From an uncultured Marvinbryantia sp. (GTDB lineage: Bacteria > Bacillota > Clostridia > Lachnospirales > Lachnospiraceae): DNA of 64,000 nucleotides. The stretch lies in the NCBI GenBank assembly GCA_934373455.1, contig CAKRON010000002.1:1-64000 (forward strand), in the 5' to 3' direction. The notes under the pieces were generated by a model. That model was not told where the DNA came from and searched no databases. It was given only the letters and a program-made list of their open reading frames with translations. A program made the position numbers and the translations under genes. Below, piece after piece: positions 7,670-16,084 of this stretch (position 1 is its first letter; every line of letters begins with the position of its first letter).

Positions 7670-8464
7670 ATGAGAATTGGATTTATAGGATGTGGAAATA
7701 TGGCAACAGCCATGATTAAGGGAATTTTAGACAGTCAAAAAGTAAAAACAGAAGATGTCATTGCTTCCGCAAAATCTGAAAAGACCAGAGAAAAGATAAA
7801 GACGGAGCTTGGTATTAATGCGGCACTGAGGAATAAAGAAGTTGCTGAATTTTCAGATATTCTTTTTCTTGCTGTGAAACCACAGTATTACGAAGAAGTT
7901 ATTCAGGAGATAAAAGACGATCTTCGGGAAAATCAGATGATTGTGTCGATTGCTCCGGGAAAGACGCTTGCCTGGCTGGCAGAGAGATTAGGAGAAGATA
8001 AAAAGATCATTCGGACTATGCCAAATACACCGGCAATGGTAAAAGAAGGCATGATGGGAATGTGCAGAAACAATCTGGTGACTGAGAATGAAATGCAGCA
8101 GGTGAAAGACATCTGTGAAAGTTTTGGAAAAGCTGAAGTGGTGCCGGAATCTTTGATTGATGTAGTGGTTGGAGTATCAGGCAGCTCCCCGGCCTACGTA
8201 TTTATGTTTATTGAAGCAATGGCAGATGCAGCAGTAGCAGATGGAATGCCAAGGACACAGGCTTACAAATTTGCAGCACAGGCAGTTCTTGGCAGTGCCA
8301 AAATGGTGCTTGAGACAGGAAAACATCCGGGAGAATTAAAAGACATGGTATGTTCACCGGGAGGAACTACCATTGAAGCTGTCCGTGTACTGGAAGAAAA
8401 AGGAATGCGCAGTGCAGTGATCGAAGCATCCAGAGCCTGTGTGAAGAAAGCAAGGGATATGTAA
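7670..8464 (+). CDS. proC: Pyrroline-5-carboxylate reductase
   Basis: A 264-residue enzyme for the last step of proline synthesis, reducing pyrroline-5-carboxylate with NAD(P)H. It shows the N-terminal Rossmann motif GFIGCGNMA (residues 4-12), the TMPNTPAMVKEG block (about 121-132) and the C-terminal SPGGTTIEAV signature (about 228-237). Length is normal. An AAATGGAGG-type site precedes the ATG, and transcription ends at the terminator at 8466-8506. Its place after a putative Pro-tRNA editing enzyme fits a shared interest in proline. Confidence 0.97.
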   Translation: MRIGFIGCGNMATAMIKGILDSQKVKTEDVIASAKSEKTREKIKTELGINAALRNKEVAEFSDILFLAVKPQYYEEVIQEIKDDLRENQMIVSIAPGKTLAWLAERLGEDKKIIRTMPNTPAMVKEGMMGMCRNNLVTENEMQQVKDICESFGKAEVVPESLIDVVVGVSGSSPAYVFMFIEAMADAAVADGMPRTQAYKFAAQAVLGSAKMVLETGKHPGELKDMVCSPGGTTIEAVRVLEEKGMRSAVIEASRACVKKARDM

Positions 8465-8465
8465 T

Positions 8466-8506
8466 AAAAAGGCAACGCAAAAATCAAACATTTGCGTTGC
8501 CTTTTT
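8466..8506. terminator. Bidirectional terminator between proC and PAP2
   Basis: A 16-base perfect inverted repeat (8466-8481 and 8491-8506) has A and T runs at its two outer ends, so it can end both the rightward proC transcript and the leftward PAP2 transcript. Confidence 0.9.
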
Positions 8507-8507
8507 A

Positions 8508-9203
8508 TTATCTTTTTTGATTTGCCTGTATACGGCTGCGAACTCGATGTCTGTGTATAGAAGCCAGAAACTTTGGCTGGCGGTACAGCAGATACCAGGT
8601 AATCAGATTCAGCCCCATAGCACCGACAACATCGATGATGGTATGCTGTTTAATAAACATGGTAGAAAGCACAATGGATATAGCAATGATACCGGATATC
8701 CGAACTGCCCATGGATATTTCTTCAAAGTAGTGGAATGTCTTACCGCCGTATGCATAGCGATTGTATTAAATACATGAATACTCGGAAATACATTTGTGG
8801 AAGTATCGGAAGAGTAAATCATAATAACCAGTCTGGTAAATACATTATCTCTTGGAAGAACGGCAGGTCTTAAAGTATGACCATTAGGCCATACAAGGGA
8901 AATCAGTAAGAACAGTGCCATTCCGATCATAAGATTCACGGAAAGCTGGTAATATTGATCTCGGTCCTTCTCCACGATTCCCAAAAACAGAACGCCAAAT
9001 GTAATATAAAAGAACCATATAATATATGGAACGACAAACAACTCGCAAAACGGAATAAAGTGGTCAAGGCTGCAAAATAACAGATGCATGCGATAGACCG
9101 GTCTGTTTTCCACATATGTAAATATCATCAAATAAAAAATCAAAAATACAGCAAGTGGAAACATATGCTTATATTTTTGACAAAAATTCTTAATATATAT
9201 CAT
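8508..9203 (-). CDS. PAP2 superfamily membrane phosphatase
   Basis: A 231-residue membrane protein with about six hydrophobic segments and PAP2-type motifs: PSIHVFNTIAMH (the SxxH part) and FIKQHTIIDVVGA (the late His-Asp part). Members remove phosphate from lipid phosphates such as undecaprenyl pyrophosphate or phosphatidic acid, or transfer phospho-head groups. The CX1 motif (KxxxxxxRP) is less obvious, as in the inositol-phosphorylceramide-synthase-like branch. I chose ATG at 9203, 5 bases after AGAGGTG; the frame is open to 9221. Confidence 0.85.
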   Translation of the reverse strand: MIYIKNFCQKYKHMFPLAVFLIFYLMIFTYVENRPVYRMHLLFCSLDHFIPFCELFVVPYIIWFFYITFGVLFLGIVEKDRDQYYQLSVNLMIGMALFLLISLVWPNGHTLRPAVLPRDNVFTRLVIMIYSSDTSTNVFPSIHVFNTIAMHTAVRHSTTLKKYPWAVRISGIIAISIVLSTMFIKQHTIIDVVGAMGLNLITWYLLYRQPKFLASIHRHRVRSRIQANQKR

Positions 9204-9363
9204 AGATACACCTCTATACATAATGTTACATGACCTACAGGATATCGAGTATTTTTATAACATGAAAAATGGATGTTGGCAATACCTGAAGACATTTTTT
9301 AAGAAAAAATTCATTTCATATATGTTCAAGAAAAACCTTAAAGAAAATTTCACAATTATTTCA

Positions 9364-9391
9364 TTGAAAAAGAGTGGGTTCATGATATACT
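9364..9391 (+). promoter_or_regulatory. Promoter of the surface protein gene
   Basis: TTGAAA (9364-9369), 16 bases, then TATACT (9386-9391) preceded by TG one base earlier (extended -10). The stretch 9222-9363 before it shows no gene. Confidence 0.65.
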
Positions 9392-9456
9392 GAGGAAAAA
9401 GTTTGTTTGAGATAATCATTCTTGAGTCTTGAATATGACAGGATGGAGGATAAAGT

Positions 9457-12400
9457 ATGAGACATAACTGGAGAAGAGGGGCAGCAGCATTACTGACAGC
9501 TTCTATGTTATTTTCAAATATCAGTATGACGGGTTTTGCAGAAGATGAGGCAGCGGTCCAGGCAGAAGAAACACAGGCGCCAGTTACGGAAGCACCTGCG
9601 CCGACCGAGGCGCCAACGGAAGCACCAACGGAAGCACCGACGGAAGCACCAACGGAGGCACCGACGGAAGCACCAACGGAGGCACCGACGGAAGCGCCAA
9701 CGGAAGCACCAACGGAAGCACCGACGGAAGCACCAACGGAAGCGCCGACCGAGGTACCAACAGAAGCACCGACAGAGAAAGAAACTGAAACGGAAAAGCA
9801 GACAGAGAAGCAGGAAGGCATTTATTCTGTCGAAGAGAAGAATTATACGATAACAGTGGAAGTACCAAAGGATATGAAGCTTCCGGAAGGCGCAAAGCTG
9901 ATTGCTGATGTGGTAAAGAAAGACTCCAAAAAAGCGAAAAATGATCTGAAGCTAGTAGAGAAGACAGCAGAAGGTTATGATATTACAGCATATCAGATTT
10001 ATGATCTGCACTTTGAGAAAGATCAGAAGGAAATAGAACTGACACCAAGAGAAAAAGCAGATATTAAGGTAACTCTGGTGTGGGAAAAAGATGAATTTCA
10101 GAAAGAATTAAAAGAAGATGGGCTGGAAGTTTACCATATTCGAGATTTGACAGATGAGGAACGTTCTGCTTTGAAAGCGTCTGAATCAACAGACGAGACT
10201 GAAACAGAAGAGAAGCAGACAGCAGAAAAGCTGAAGATAGAGAAAGCAGAAGAGAAGGATGGAAAGGAAACAGTCCGTTTTTCCACAGATGGATTTTCAG
10301 ATTATGTATTTGCGGTAACTAAGAAAGCTGAGCCGGAAAGTGAAACCCAGACAGAAACTCAGACTGAGACAGAAAGTGAAACAGAGACTGAAACTCAGAC
10401 TCAGACCGAGACTGAGACGGTGAAACCGCAGGATACACCGGAAGCAGAGCAGGAAACGGCCAGCCTGACTCTGACAGTGAAATCTGTCGGAACGAAAAAT
10501 GCGAATGGAACGCTGACAGTTACTGCAGATCATATTACAGATCTGACAAAAGTGACGGAAGAAGCAGATAGAGTAAAAGTGACAGACAGTAAGGGAGCAG
10601 AGATTGCAGGAGCAAAGGTAGAGAGTAAGACCATTACCATTCCTGTGACAGCGACAGAAGGAGGAACAGCTGTTACGATTACCAATCTTCCGTTATATGG
10701 AGAAGAGGCGGGCGGCGTTACACCGCAGGTAGTATACACTATTTCCACAGGCGGAAACTTTATTGCTGCATCAGAAGCCAAAACGGATGCGGAGTATTAT
10801 ACAGTTTATCAGAATGCGAAGGGACAGGAACTGAATACTTCAAAGGGAAAATACACTTTTTCAATAGAAGAAGATACCAGACTGACGGTTAAGAATATCT
10901 ATTCAGCTGTGACAGTATCTGCAAGTGGAGAAGAAAAAGGAAGTGCTGAATTTCCAGGGATGAAGTTCACAGTTACAACGGATACGAACTCAAAATGTAC
11001 CGTGACAGCAACTGCAGATAAAGCTGGAAAAGCAGTCATAAAAGGTCTTCCTGCAGGAAATTATACGATTACAGGAGATATGACAGCCATACCGGCAGCA
11101 TACCATCAGCAGAAGAAATCAGCAGAAGTGAAAATAAGTGAATCCAGCCCGGCAGTGACAGCCGCATTGACTTATAAACAAATGACACTGACACTTAAAG
11201 CCGTGGACAGCAGAACGCAAAAGGCGATTTCAGGTGCAGAGATACAGATTGCAAAGAAAGATGGTTCTGGTAAAAAAACTGTAAAGACCAATGAAAAAGG
11301 TGAGGCAATACTGACTGGTTATCTGGAATGCGGTATGACCTATAAGATAAAACAGAACAGAGTGTCCGGATATTTTGATGCATCAAGTTCACAGCTCAAG
11401 AGCAGTGAATATACCGTAAAATCAGAAGGGGAAGATCCGACTATTACATTTTCCAGTCAGCCGACCGTATTGAAAGTAGGCGTGATCGATGATGTTTCCG
11501 AGACATCACCATATCGCGGAAGTTATATTAAGAATGCAACCGTTGAGATCCGGGAGGGTAATAAGGTCATCAAGACCATTACAACAGAAAGCCAGCCGGT
11601 AGAAGTGGTTGGAGTATTAGATCCTAATGTAAAGTATCAGGTTGTACAGACAGCAGCCCCGGCAGGATATATTGTCGGAGCAGTAAATGAATCGGGATCT
11701 TATAGTGTAGGAAAATATGCGATGATCAAATCCAAAGCCGGTAAATCTGTGAATATTTCTGCTGATACAGTGAAAGTGCTGATTTCCAGAAAAGGATACG
11801 ACAGCAGAAAACAGGTAACAAAGAATGGAAAGAAGTCTTATGAATATACAAATTTGAAGTTTCTTTCTGGCGCAAAAATGGAAATTCATGATAAGGATGG
11901 AAATGTGGTAAAAGACCAGAACGGTAATCCGGTATCCTGGACATCTGATGAAAATGGTGGTCATCTGGTAGAGGCAGTGTTAGCTGCCAATACAGAATAT
12001 ACATTGGTGGAAACCAGTGCGCCAGATGGATACGATGCGGCAGGCAAGGGGAATTTCCATACTTATAAAAGCGGAAACAAAGCCGCAGTTACTATGCAGA
12101 CAAGAAAAGCCAGCGGAAATATCAGCGTAGACTTTAAGGCATACTATCAGGGAAAAGCGATTAAGCTGAATGCTTCCTATTATTGCGCGTTGTTCCTGGA
12201 TGAAGGCCTGAAAAACCGATATACCGCGGCTGGTGTGAAATGTGTCACCATGTCCAAAGATCAGGAGTATGTATATGGAAGGGCAACATTCGAAAACATT
12301 CCGGCAGGAACTTATTATGCTGCTCAGACTAATGCCAACGGAGAACCTCTTGGCGATAATGCAACATTTAAAGTTTCCAACCCGAATACGGCACTGCATC

Positions 12401-12672
12401 TCAGTTCAAGAGATCTGGAGGCAGAGATTGTTGTGAATTATCAGAAAGAGCCTGCAGAATATACGTATGCAAGTGCAGAAGAGATTCAGAGATCCAACAG
12501 TGCGCAGTATGCAAATTATGGCGGTTCAGCGGCTGCGGCAGCACAGCTGGCATCCGGTGAAGGATCCGTAAAGACTGGTGATACAACCAATATTGCAATG
12601 TATGTTGGCATTCTGGCAGCTGCGTTGCTTATCATCATATTGATCATTTTTGTAAAGAAAAAGAAAAAATAA
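9457..12672 (+). CDS. Large cell-wall surface protein with PTEA repeats and SpaA/Cna-B-type domains
   Basis: A 1071-residue secreted protein. A signal peptide (residues 1 to about 28, cut near GFA|EDE) is followed by a rod of tandem Pro-Thr-Glu-Ala units (about 47-107) and a second low-complexity Thr/Glu/Gln stretch (about 290-325). Several prealbumin-like/Cna-B repeats follow, with typical YTLVETSAPDGY and YQVVQTAAPAGY boxes where a Glu usually supports isopeptide bonds. The C-terminus has VKTGD (about 1034), a membrane helix and KKKKK, a sorting-signal layout with VKTGD in place of LPXTG. It probably acts in adhesion or as a shaft. It has its own promoter and terminator. Confidence 0.88.
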   Translation: MRHNWRRGAAALLTASMLFSNISMTGFAEDEAAVQAEETQAPVTEAPAPTEAPTEAPTEAPTEAPTEAPTEAPTEAPTEAPTEAPTEAPTEAPTEAPTEVPTEAPTEKETETEKQTEKQEGIYSVEEKNYTITVEVPKDMKLPEGAKLIADVVKKDSKKAKNDLKLVEKTAEGYDITAYQIYDLHFEKDQKEIELTPREKADIKVTLVWEKDEFQKELKEDGLEVYHIRDLTDEERSALKASESTDETETEEKQTAEKLKIEKAEEKDGKETVRFSTDGFSDYVFAVTKKAEPESETQTETQTETESETETETQTQTETETVKPQDTPEAEQETASLTLTVKSVGTKNANGTLTVTADHITDLTKVTEEADRVKVTDSKGAEIAGAKVESKTITIPVTATEGGTAVTITNLPLYGEEAGGVTPQVVYTISTGGNFIAASEAKTDAEYYTVYQNAKGQELNTSKGKYTFSIEEDTRLTVKNIYSAVTVSASGEEKGSAEFPGMKFTVTTDTNSKCTVTATADKAGKAVIKGLPAGNYTITGDMTAIPAAYHQQKKSAEVKISESSPAVTAALTYKQMTLTLKAVDSRTQKAISGAEIQIAKKDGSGKKTVKTNEKGEAILTGYLECGMTYKIKQNRVSGYFDASSSQLKSSEYTVKSEGEDPTITFSSQPTVLKVGVIDDVSETSPYRGSYIKNATVEIREGNKVIKTITTESQPVEVVGVLDPNVKYQVVQTAAPAGYIVGAVNESGSYSVGKYAMIKSKAGKSVNISADTVKVLISRKGYDSRKQVTKNGKKSYEYTNLKFLSGAKMEIHDKDGNVVKDQNGNPVSWTSDENGGHLVEAVLAANTEYTLVETSAPDGYDAAGKGNFHTYKSGNKAAVTMQTRKASGNISVDFKAYYQGKAIKLNASYYCALFLDEGLKNRYTAAGVKCVTMSKDQEYVYGRATFENIPAGTYYAAQTNANGEPLGDNATFKVSNPNTALHLSSRDLEAEIVVNYQKEPAEYTYASAEEIQRSNSAQYANYGGSAAAAAQLASGEGSVKTGDTTNIAMYVGILAAALLIIILIIFVKKKKK
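9606..9775 (+). repeat. 12-base tandem repeat encoding PTEA units
   Basis: About fourteen near-identical 12-base units (variants of GCACCGACGGAA) encode Pro-Thr-Glu-Ala. Copy number changes would stay in frame, making this a likely length-variable stalk. Confidence 0.9.
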
Positions 12673-12681
12673 TAAGAAAGG

Positions 12682-12725
12682 GCACCCGGAGTATATGCTG
12701 TAATCAGTAGTTTTCGGGTGCTTTT
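12682..12725 (+). terminator. Terminator after the surface protein gene
   Basis: GCACCCG (12682-12688) pairs with CGGGTGC (12715-12721), followed by TTTT. Confidence 0.7.
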
Positions 12726-12850
12726 ATCTTGTCAGAATATCAAATGCTTTCTTGAATAGGCAATGAGGAAAGCTGATGACGATACTGCTTGTTACATATT
12801 TGTAAAATAAAGGAAATGTGAGAAAAGTGTGAAAACATGCAGTGTTCCCT

Positions 12851-12879
12851 TTGACAAGGGTACATGTCTATGATAGAAT
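12851..12879 (+). promoter_or_regulatory. Promoter of the TPR-AAA gene
   Basis: TTGACA (12851-12856), 17 bases, TAGAAT (12874-12879); the start codon follows 46 bases later. Confidence 0.75.
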
Positions 12880-12924
12880 TGTTACAACTATGTTAAATAA
12901 CAGATATAAGGGGTGCACAAAAAA

Positions 12925-15306
12925 GTGGATAAATACGAATACCAGGCTAAGCTGGAAGAAATAAAAAAACTGGTTGATAAAGAAGAATATGAAGAAGCAG
13001 CAGCAATTGCTGATACAATAGAATGGAAGAGAGTCAGAAGTGTACGTACCCTCTGTCTGGTCAGTGAAATATATGAGATAGTAGGCAGGGCAGAAGACAG
13101 TAAGAATATCTTATATCGTGCATACAGACGTTCACCTGGCAGCAGACAGATTCTGTACCGCCTGACAGAGGCATGTGTACAGACACAGGACTTTGACGAT
13201 GCAGTAGAATATTACACCGAATACGTAAATCTGGCCCCTCATGATAATAATAGATATATTTTAAAATACGAGATTTATAAGGGAAGAGGATCTTCCATAG
13301 AAGAACAGATCAAAGTACTGGAAGAATTGAAGAGTCAGGAATATACAGAGCAGTGGGCTTATGAACTGGCGAAGCTCTATTCTGAAGCAGGAATGGTTGA
13401 CAAATGTATTGCTGAGTGTGATGATCTTGCACTGTGGTTCCATAATGGACAATATGTAGTACAGGCATTGGAATTAAAGAAAAAATATGCACAATTGACT
13501 CCGGAGCAGCAGACGATTTATGATAATCCGAGCAGTATCGTGGATATGGAGACAAAAGAAGCAGCAATCGAAGCGGCAGTACCGACACTGGATGAAGAAA
13601 TCATGAAAGAGATGCCTAAGTCAGAGACAGAAGCAATAGCAGACAGTATCATGATGAATACAGAGAAGGAAATTGCAGCTGCTGTGACAGAACACAAAGA
13701 GGAAGAGAAGACCTCAGTGGCAGAGACAGAAAAGAAAGTAAAAGAATTTGATACAGTAGATATGCAGAATGAACTGGCGAACAGTATGAGACAGATTCTT
13801 TCTGGTATGCGGGGAGTAAAACCTGTGGCAGAATTGAAGCAGGAACCGAAACAGGAGTCAAAGCAGGAGCCGGAAGCTGTGGCAGTTACAGAAGAAGAAC
13901 CGGAAGAGCAGATCGAAGGACAGATGTCCATTGATGATATATTAACTGAAAAGGCAGAGAGCACCGCTGAACCGACAAAGGTACAGCAGATGGAAGAACA
14001 GAAGGACGCTCAGAAGCCAGAAGTGCAGGATATAGAAACACAGGATGCTGCCAGAGAACAGAATATACTGGAAGCAAAGACAATTAATTTGTCAGAGAGT
14101 ATCCGCAGAGAGATCGGAGACCGTGATCTCAGATCCTATGCCGCTGAACTGGCAGCAAGACAGAAAGAAGCTGTAAAGATGCAGATACCGGTGCCTGATC
14201 TTGGAAAGGCTCCTGAGTTAAAAGAGATACCGGTAGAAAAACCTGTACGCAAAACAATAACAGAAGAAGCACCAGTGCAGAAAGTGGCAGAACCGGAAGC
14301 ACCAGTGCAGAAAGTGGCAGAACCGGAAATGCCAGTGCAGAAAGTGGCAGAGCCAGAAGCACCGGTACAGGAAACAGTGGAACCGGAAGTGCCAGTGCAG
14401 GAAGCAGTAGAACTGGAAGTACCGGTGCAGGAAACAGCAGAACCGGAAGTACCGGTACAGGAGGCAGCAGAACCAGAAGTGCCAGTGCAGGAAGCGCAGG
14501 CACAGCCAAAGATCGATCCGATGAGTTATGTTCGCTATGGGCTTGATGAGAAAGAAAAGAGTATGCTTGGTTTCTGGAGCAACATCCGCGGTGTAAATGA
14601 ACAGGTAAATGAGGCGGTTACATTGATGATGAGAAGTATTCTTGCGGATAAGACATCTTCTCATGGCAATGTACTTTTAATTGGTGATGCCGGAAACGGA
14701 CGTACCACACTTGCTCTTGGCATTGCAAAGATCATCGGACGCTGTAAAGGAATGCAGAGCCAGAAGGTTGCTAAGATCTATGCAGAAGATTTGAACAGCA
14801 AAGACATAGCAGCAACCGTCAATAAGATTGCCGGAGGTATTCTGATTATTGAAGAAGCAGGCGATCTCAGTGACAATGCGGCTGCACAGTTGTCTATGGC
14901 GATGGATTTCAAGACAGATGGATTGATTGTTTTCCTGGAAGATGAGAGAAGATATCTGATGGATTTGTTAGGACGCAATCCGCAGTTTGCTCAGAAATTC
15001 GATATTACGATGAATGTACCGACATTGACCAATGATGAACTGGTAGAATTCGGTAAGTATTATGCGCTTCAGAATGACAGCGTTATGGATGATTCTGCGG
15101 TACTTACTTTGTATGACGGAATTGGTACTCTTCAGAATTCAGAACAGCCGGTAGCGATTCTGGATGTAAAAGAAATTATGGATAAAGCTATCAAGAAGGC
15201 GAATAAATTCAGCCTCGGCAAGCTGTTTTCTACAGTGTCCGGAAAGCGGTATGATTCAGAAGACCGTATTATCATTAAGGGTAAATATTTTGGAAAAATA
15301 AAATAG
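12925..15306 (+). CDS. TPR protein with repeat linker and degenerate CbxX/EccA-type AAA+ domain
   Basis: A 793-residue cytoplasmic protein in three parts. Residues 1 to about 200 are TPR-like helical repeats. A long acidic linker (about 200-525) ends in nine or so ten-residue units of the type PVQEAAEPEV. The C-terminal AAA+ domain (about 540-790) has GDAGNGRTT at the Walker A site, where the usual Lys is Arg, and IIEEAG at Walker B, where the usual Asp is Glu. The segment NPQFAQKFD with TLTNDELVEFGKYYA resembles CbxX/CfqX and EccA proteins, which also join TPRs to such a domain. Nucleotide hydrolysis may be lost. GTG at 12925 is chosen because AAGGGG at 12908-12913 fits it better than the GTG at 12913. 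Confidence 0.75.
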   Translation: MDKYEYQAKLEEIKKLVDKEEYEEAAAIADTIEWKRVRSVRTLCLVSEIYEIVGRAEDSKNILYRAYRRSPGSRQILYRLTEACVQTQDFDDAVEYYTEYVNLAPHDNNRYILKYEIYKGRGSSIEEQIKVLEELKSQEYTEQWAYELAKLYSEAGMVDKCIAECDDLALWFHNGQYVVQALELKKKYAQLTPEQQTIYDNPSSIVDMETKEAAIEAAVPTLDEEIMKEMPKSETEAIADSIMMNTEKEIAAAVTEHKEEEKTSVAETEKKVKEFDTVDMQNELANSMRQILSGMRGVKPVAELKQEPKQESKQEPEAVAVTEEEPEEQIEGQMSIDDILTEKAESTAEPTKVQQMEEQKDAQKPEVQDIETQDAAREQNILEAKTINLSESIRREIGDRDLRSYAAELAARQKEAVKMQIPVPDLGKAPELKEIPVEKPVRKTITEEAPVQKVAEPEAPVQKVAEPEMPVQKVAEPEAPVQETVEPEVPVQEAVELEVPVQETAEPEVPVQEAAEPEVPVQEAQAQPKIDPMSYVRYGLDEKEKSMLGFWSNIRGVNEQVNEAVTLMMRSILADKTSSHGNVLLIGDAGNGRTTLALGIAKIIGRCKGMQSQKVAKIYAEDLNSKDIAATVNKIAGGILIIEEAGDLSDNAAAQLSMAMDFKTDGLIVFLEDERRYLMDLLGRNPQFAQKFDITMNVPTLTNDELVEFGKYYALQNDSVMDDSAVLTLYDGIGTLQNSEQPVAILDVKEIMDKAIKKANKFSLGKLFSTVSGKRYDSEDRIIIKGKYFGKIK

Positions 15307-15376
15307 AAACTATACACAAAGAGATACTCTGTGAATGAGGCAAAGTGCTGATTTTGCAGGGTATTTTTTATTTTTC

Positions 15377-15405
15377 TTGACATCATATATACCGTTCGGT
15401 ATACT
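15377..15405 (+). promoter_or_regulatory. TetR promoter with overlapping operator
   Basis: TTGACA (15377-15382), 17 bases, TATACT (15400-15405). The palindrome TATACCG-TT-CGGTATA (15388-15403) covers the spacer and part of the -10 box, as expected for autorepression by the TetR protein encoded next. Confidence 0.85.
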
Positions 15406-15480
15406 TGGAAATAAGAAGTGAAATGAACAAAGAATGCACAGGCATTCTGGAAGTACAGGCTCGAAGACGGAGAAGAAGAA

Positions 15481-16062
15481 ATGGATAATCGGGAAAAAAT
15501 ACTGTCATGTGCATTAGAGCTTTTTTATCATAAGGGCTATGATGCAGTTGGGATACAGGAGATTTGCCAGACAGCCGGGATTACCAAGCCTACACTGTAT
15601 CATTATTTCGGGAGTAAATATGGACTCCTGGAAGCACTGCTGGAGCATGAATTGTCAGGATTTCTTGGCAGAATGTCAGAGAATGCCAGATTTCAGAATG
15701 GAATAGAAGAATCGCTGACTGCATTTGCAGGAACTCTGATTGGATTTGCAAATGAAAATCATCAGGCGTACATGCTTCTTATGACATTCACTTATTCAGC
15801 AAGGGGAAGTGAAGCCTACCAGGCAGCACGGCCATATATTACACAGTTGTATAATCTGGCAGTACAGTTGTTTGAACAGGCATCAGGGCAGCTGGGCAAT
15901 ATGAACGGACGTCAGAAACAGTTTGCTATAGGATTCCTGGGATTGATTAATCATTACATTTTATTTCTCGGATATCAGGAAGAGAAAGACGGAAAGATAA
16001 CCGTATCAGAAGAACAGAAAAGCAGTCTGATTCATCAATTTATGCACGGAATCTGGACATGA
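15481..16062 (+). CDS. TetR/AcrR family regulator
   Basis: A 193-residue DNA-binding repressor. The N-terminal helix-turn-helix (residues about 3-47) is textbook: DNREKILSCALELFYHKGYD, then GIQEICQTAGITKPTLYHYFGSK. The C-terminal part would bind a small ligand, which is unknown. The palindrome in its own promoter suggests autoregulation. It is 22 bases upstream of glgB and may control it, since no separate promoter was seen between them. Confidence 0.92.
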   Translation: MDNREKILSCALELFYHKGYDAVGIQEICQTAGITKPTLYHYFGSKYGLLEALLEHELSGFLGRMSENARFQNGIEESLTAFAGTLIGFANENHQAYMLLMTFTYSARGSEAYQAARPYITQLYNLAVQLFEQASGQLGNMNGRQKQFAIGFLGLINHYILFLGYQEEKDGKITVSEEQKSSLIHQFMHGIWT

Positions 16063-16084
16063 GAATAAAAAGGGGGACAAGATC

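Noticed and set aside
9606-9775. Possible CRISPR-like array
   Set aside because: The units are contiguous 12-base coding repeats without spacers.
9255-9821. Leftward open frame encoding SVGA repeats
   Set aside because: It is the antisense of the PTEA repeat of the surface protein; no start signal and no family resemblance.
9536-9853. Rightward Arg/His/Lys-rich frame within the PTEA repeat
   Set aside because: A shifted-frame reading of the same 12-base repeat.
12925-15306. A type VII secretion locus around the EccA-like protein
   Set aside because: Neighbours are a surface protein, TetR and glgB; no EssC-type ATPase, WXG100 protein or Ecc membrane gene is present.
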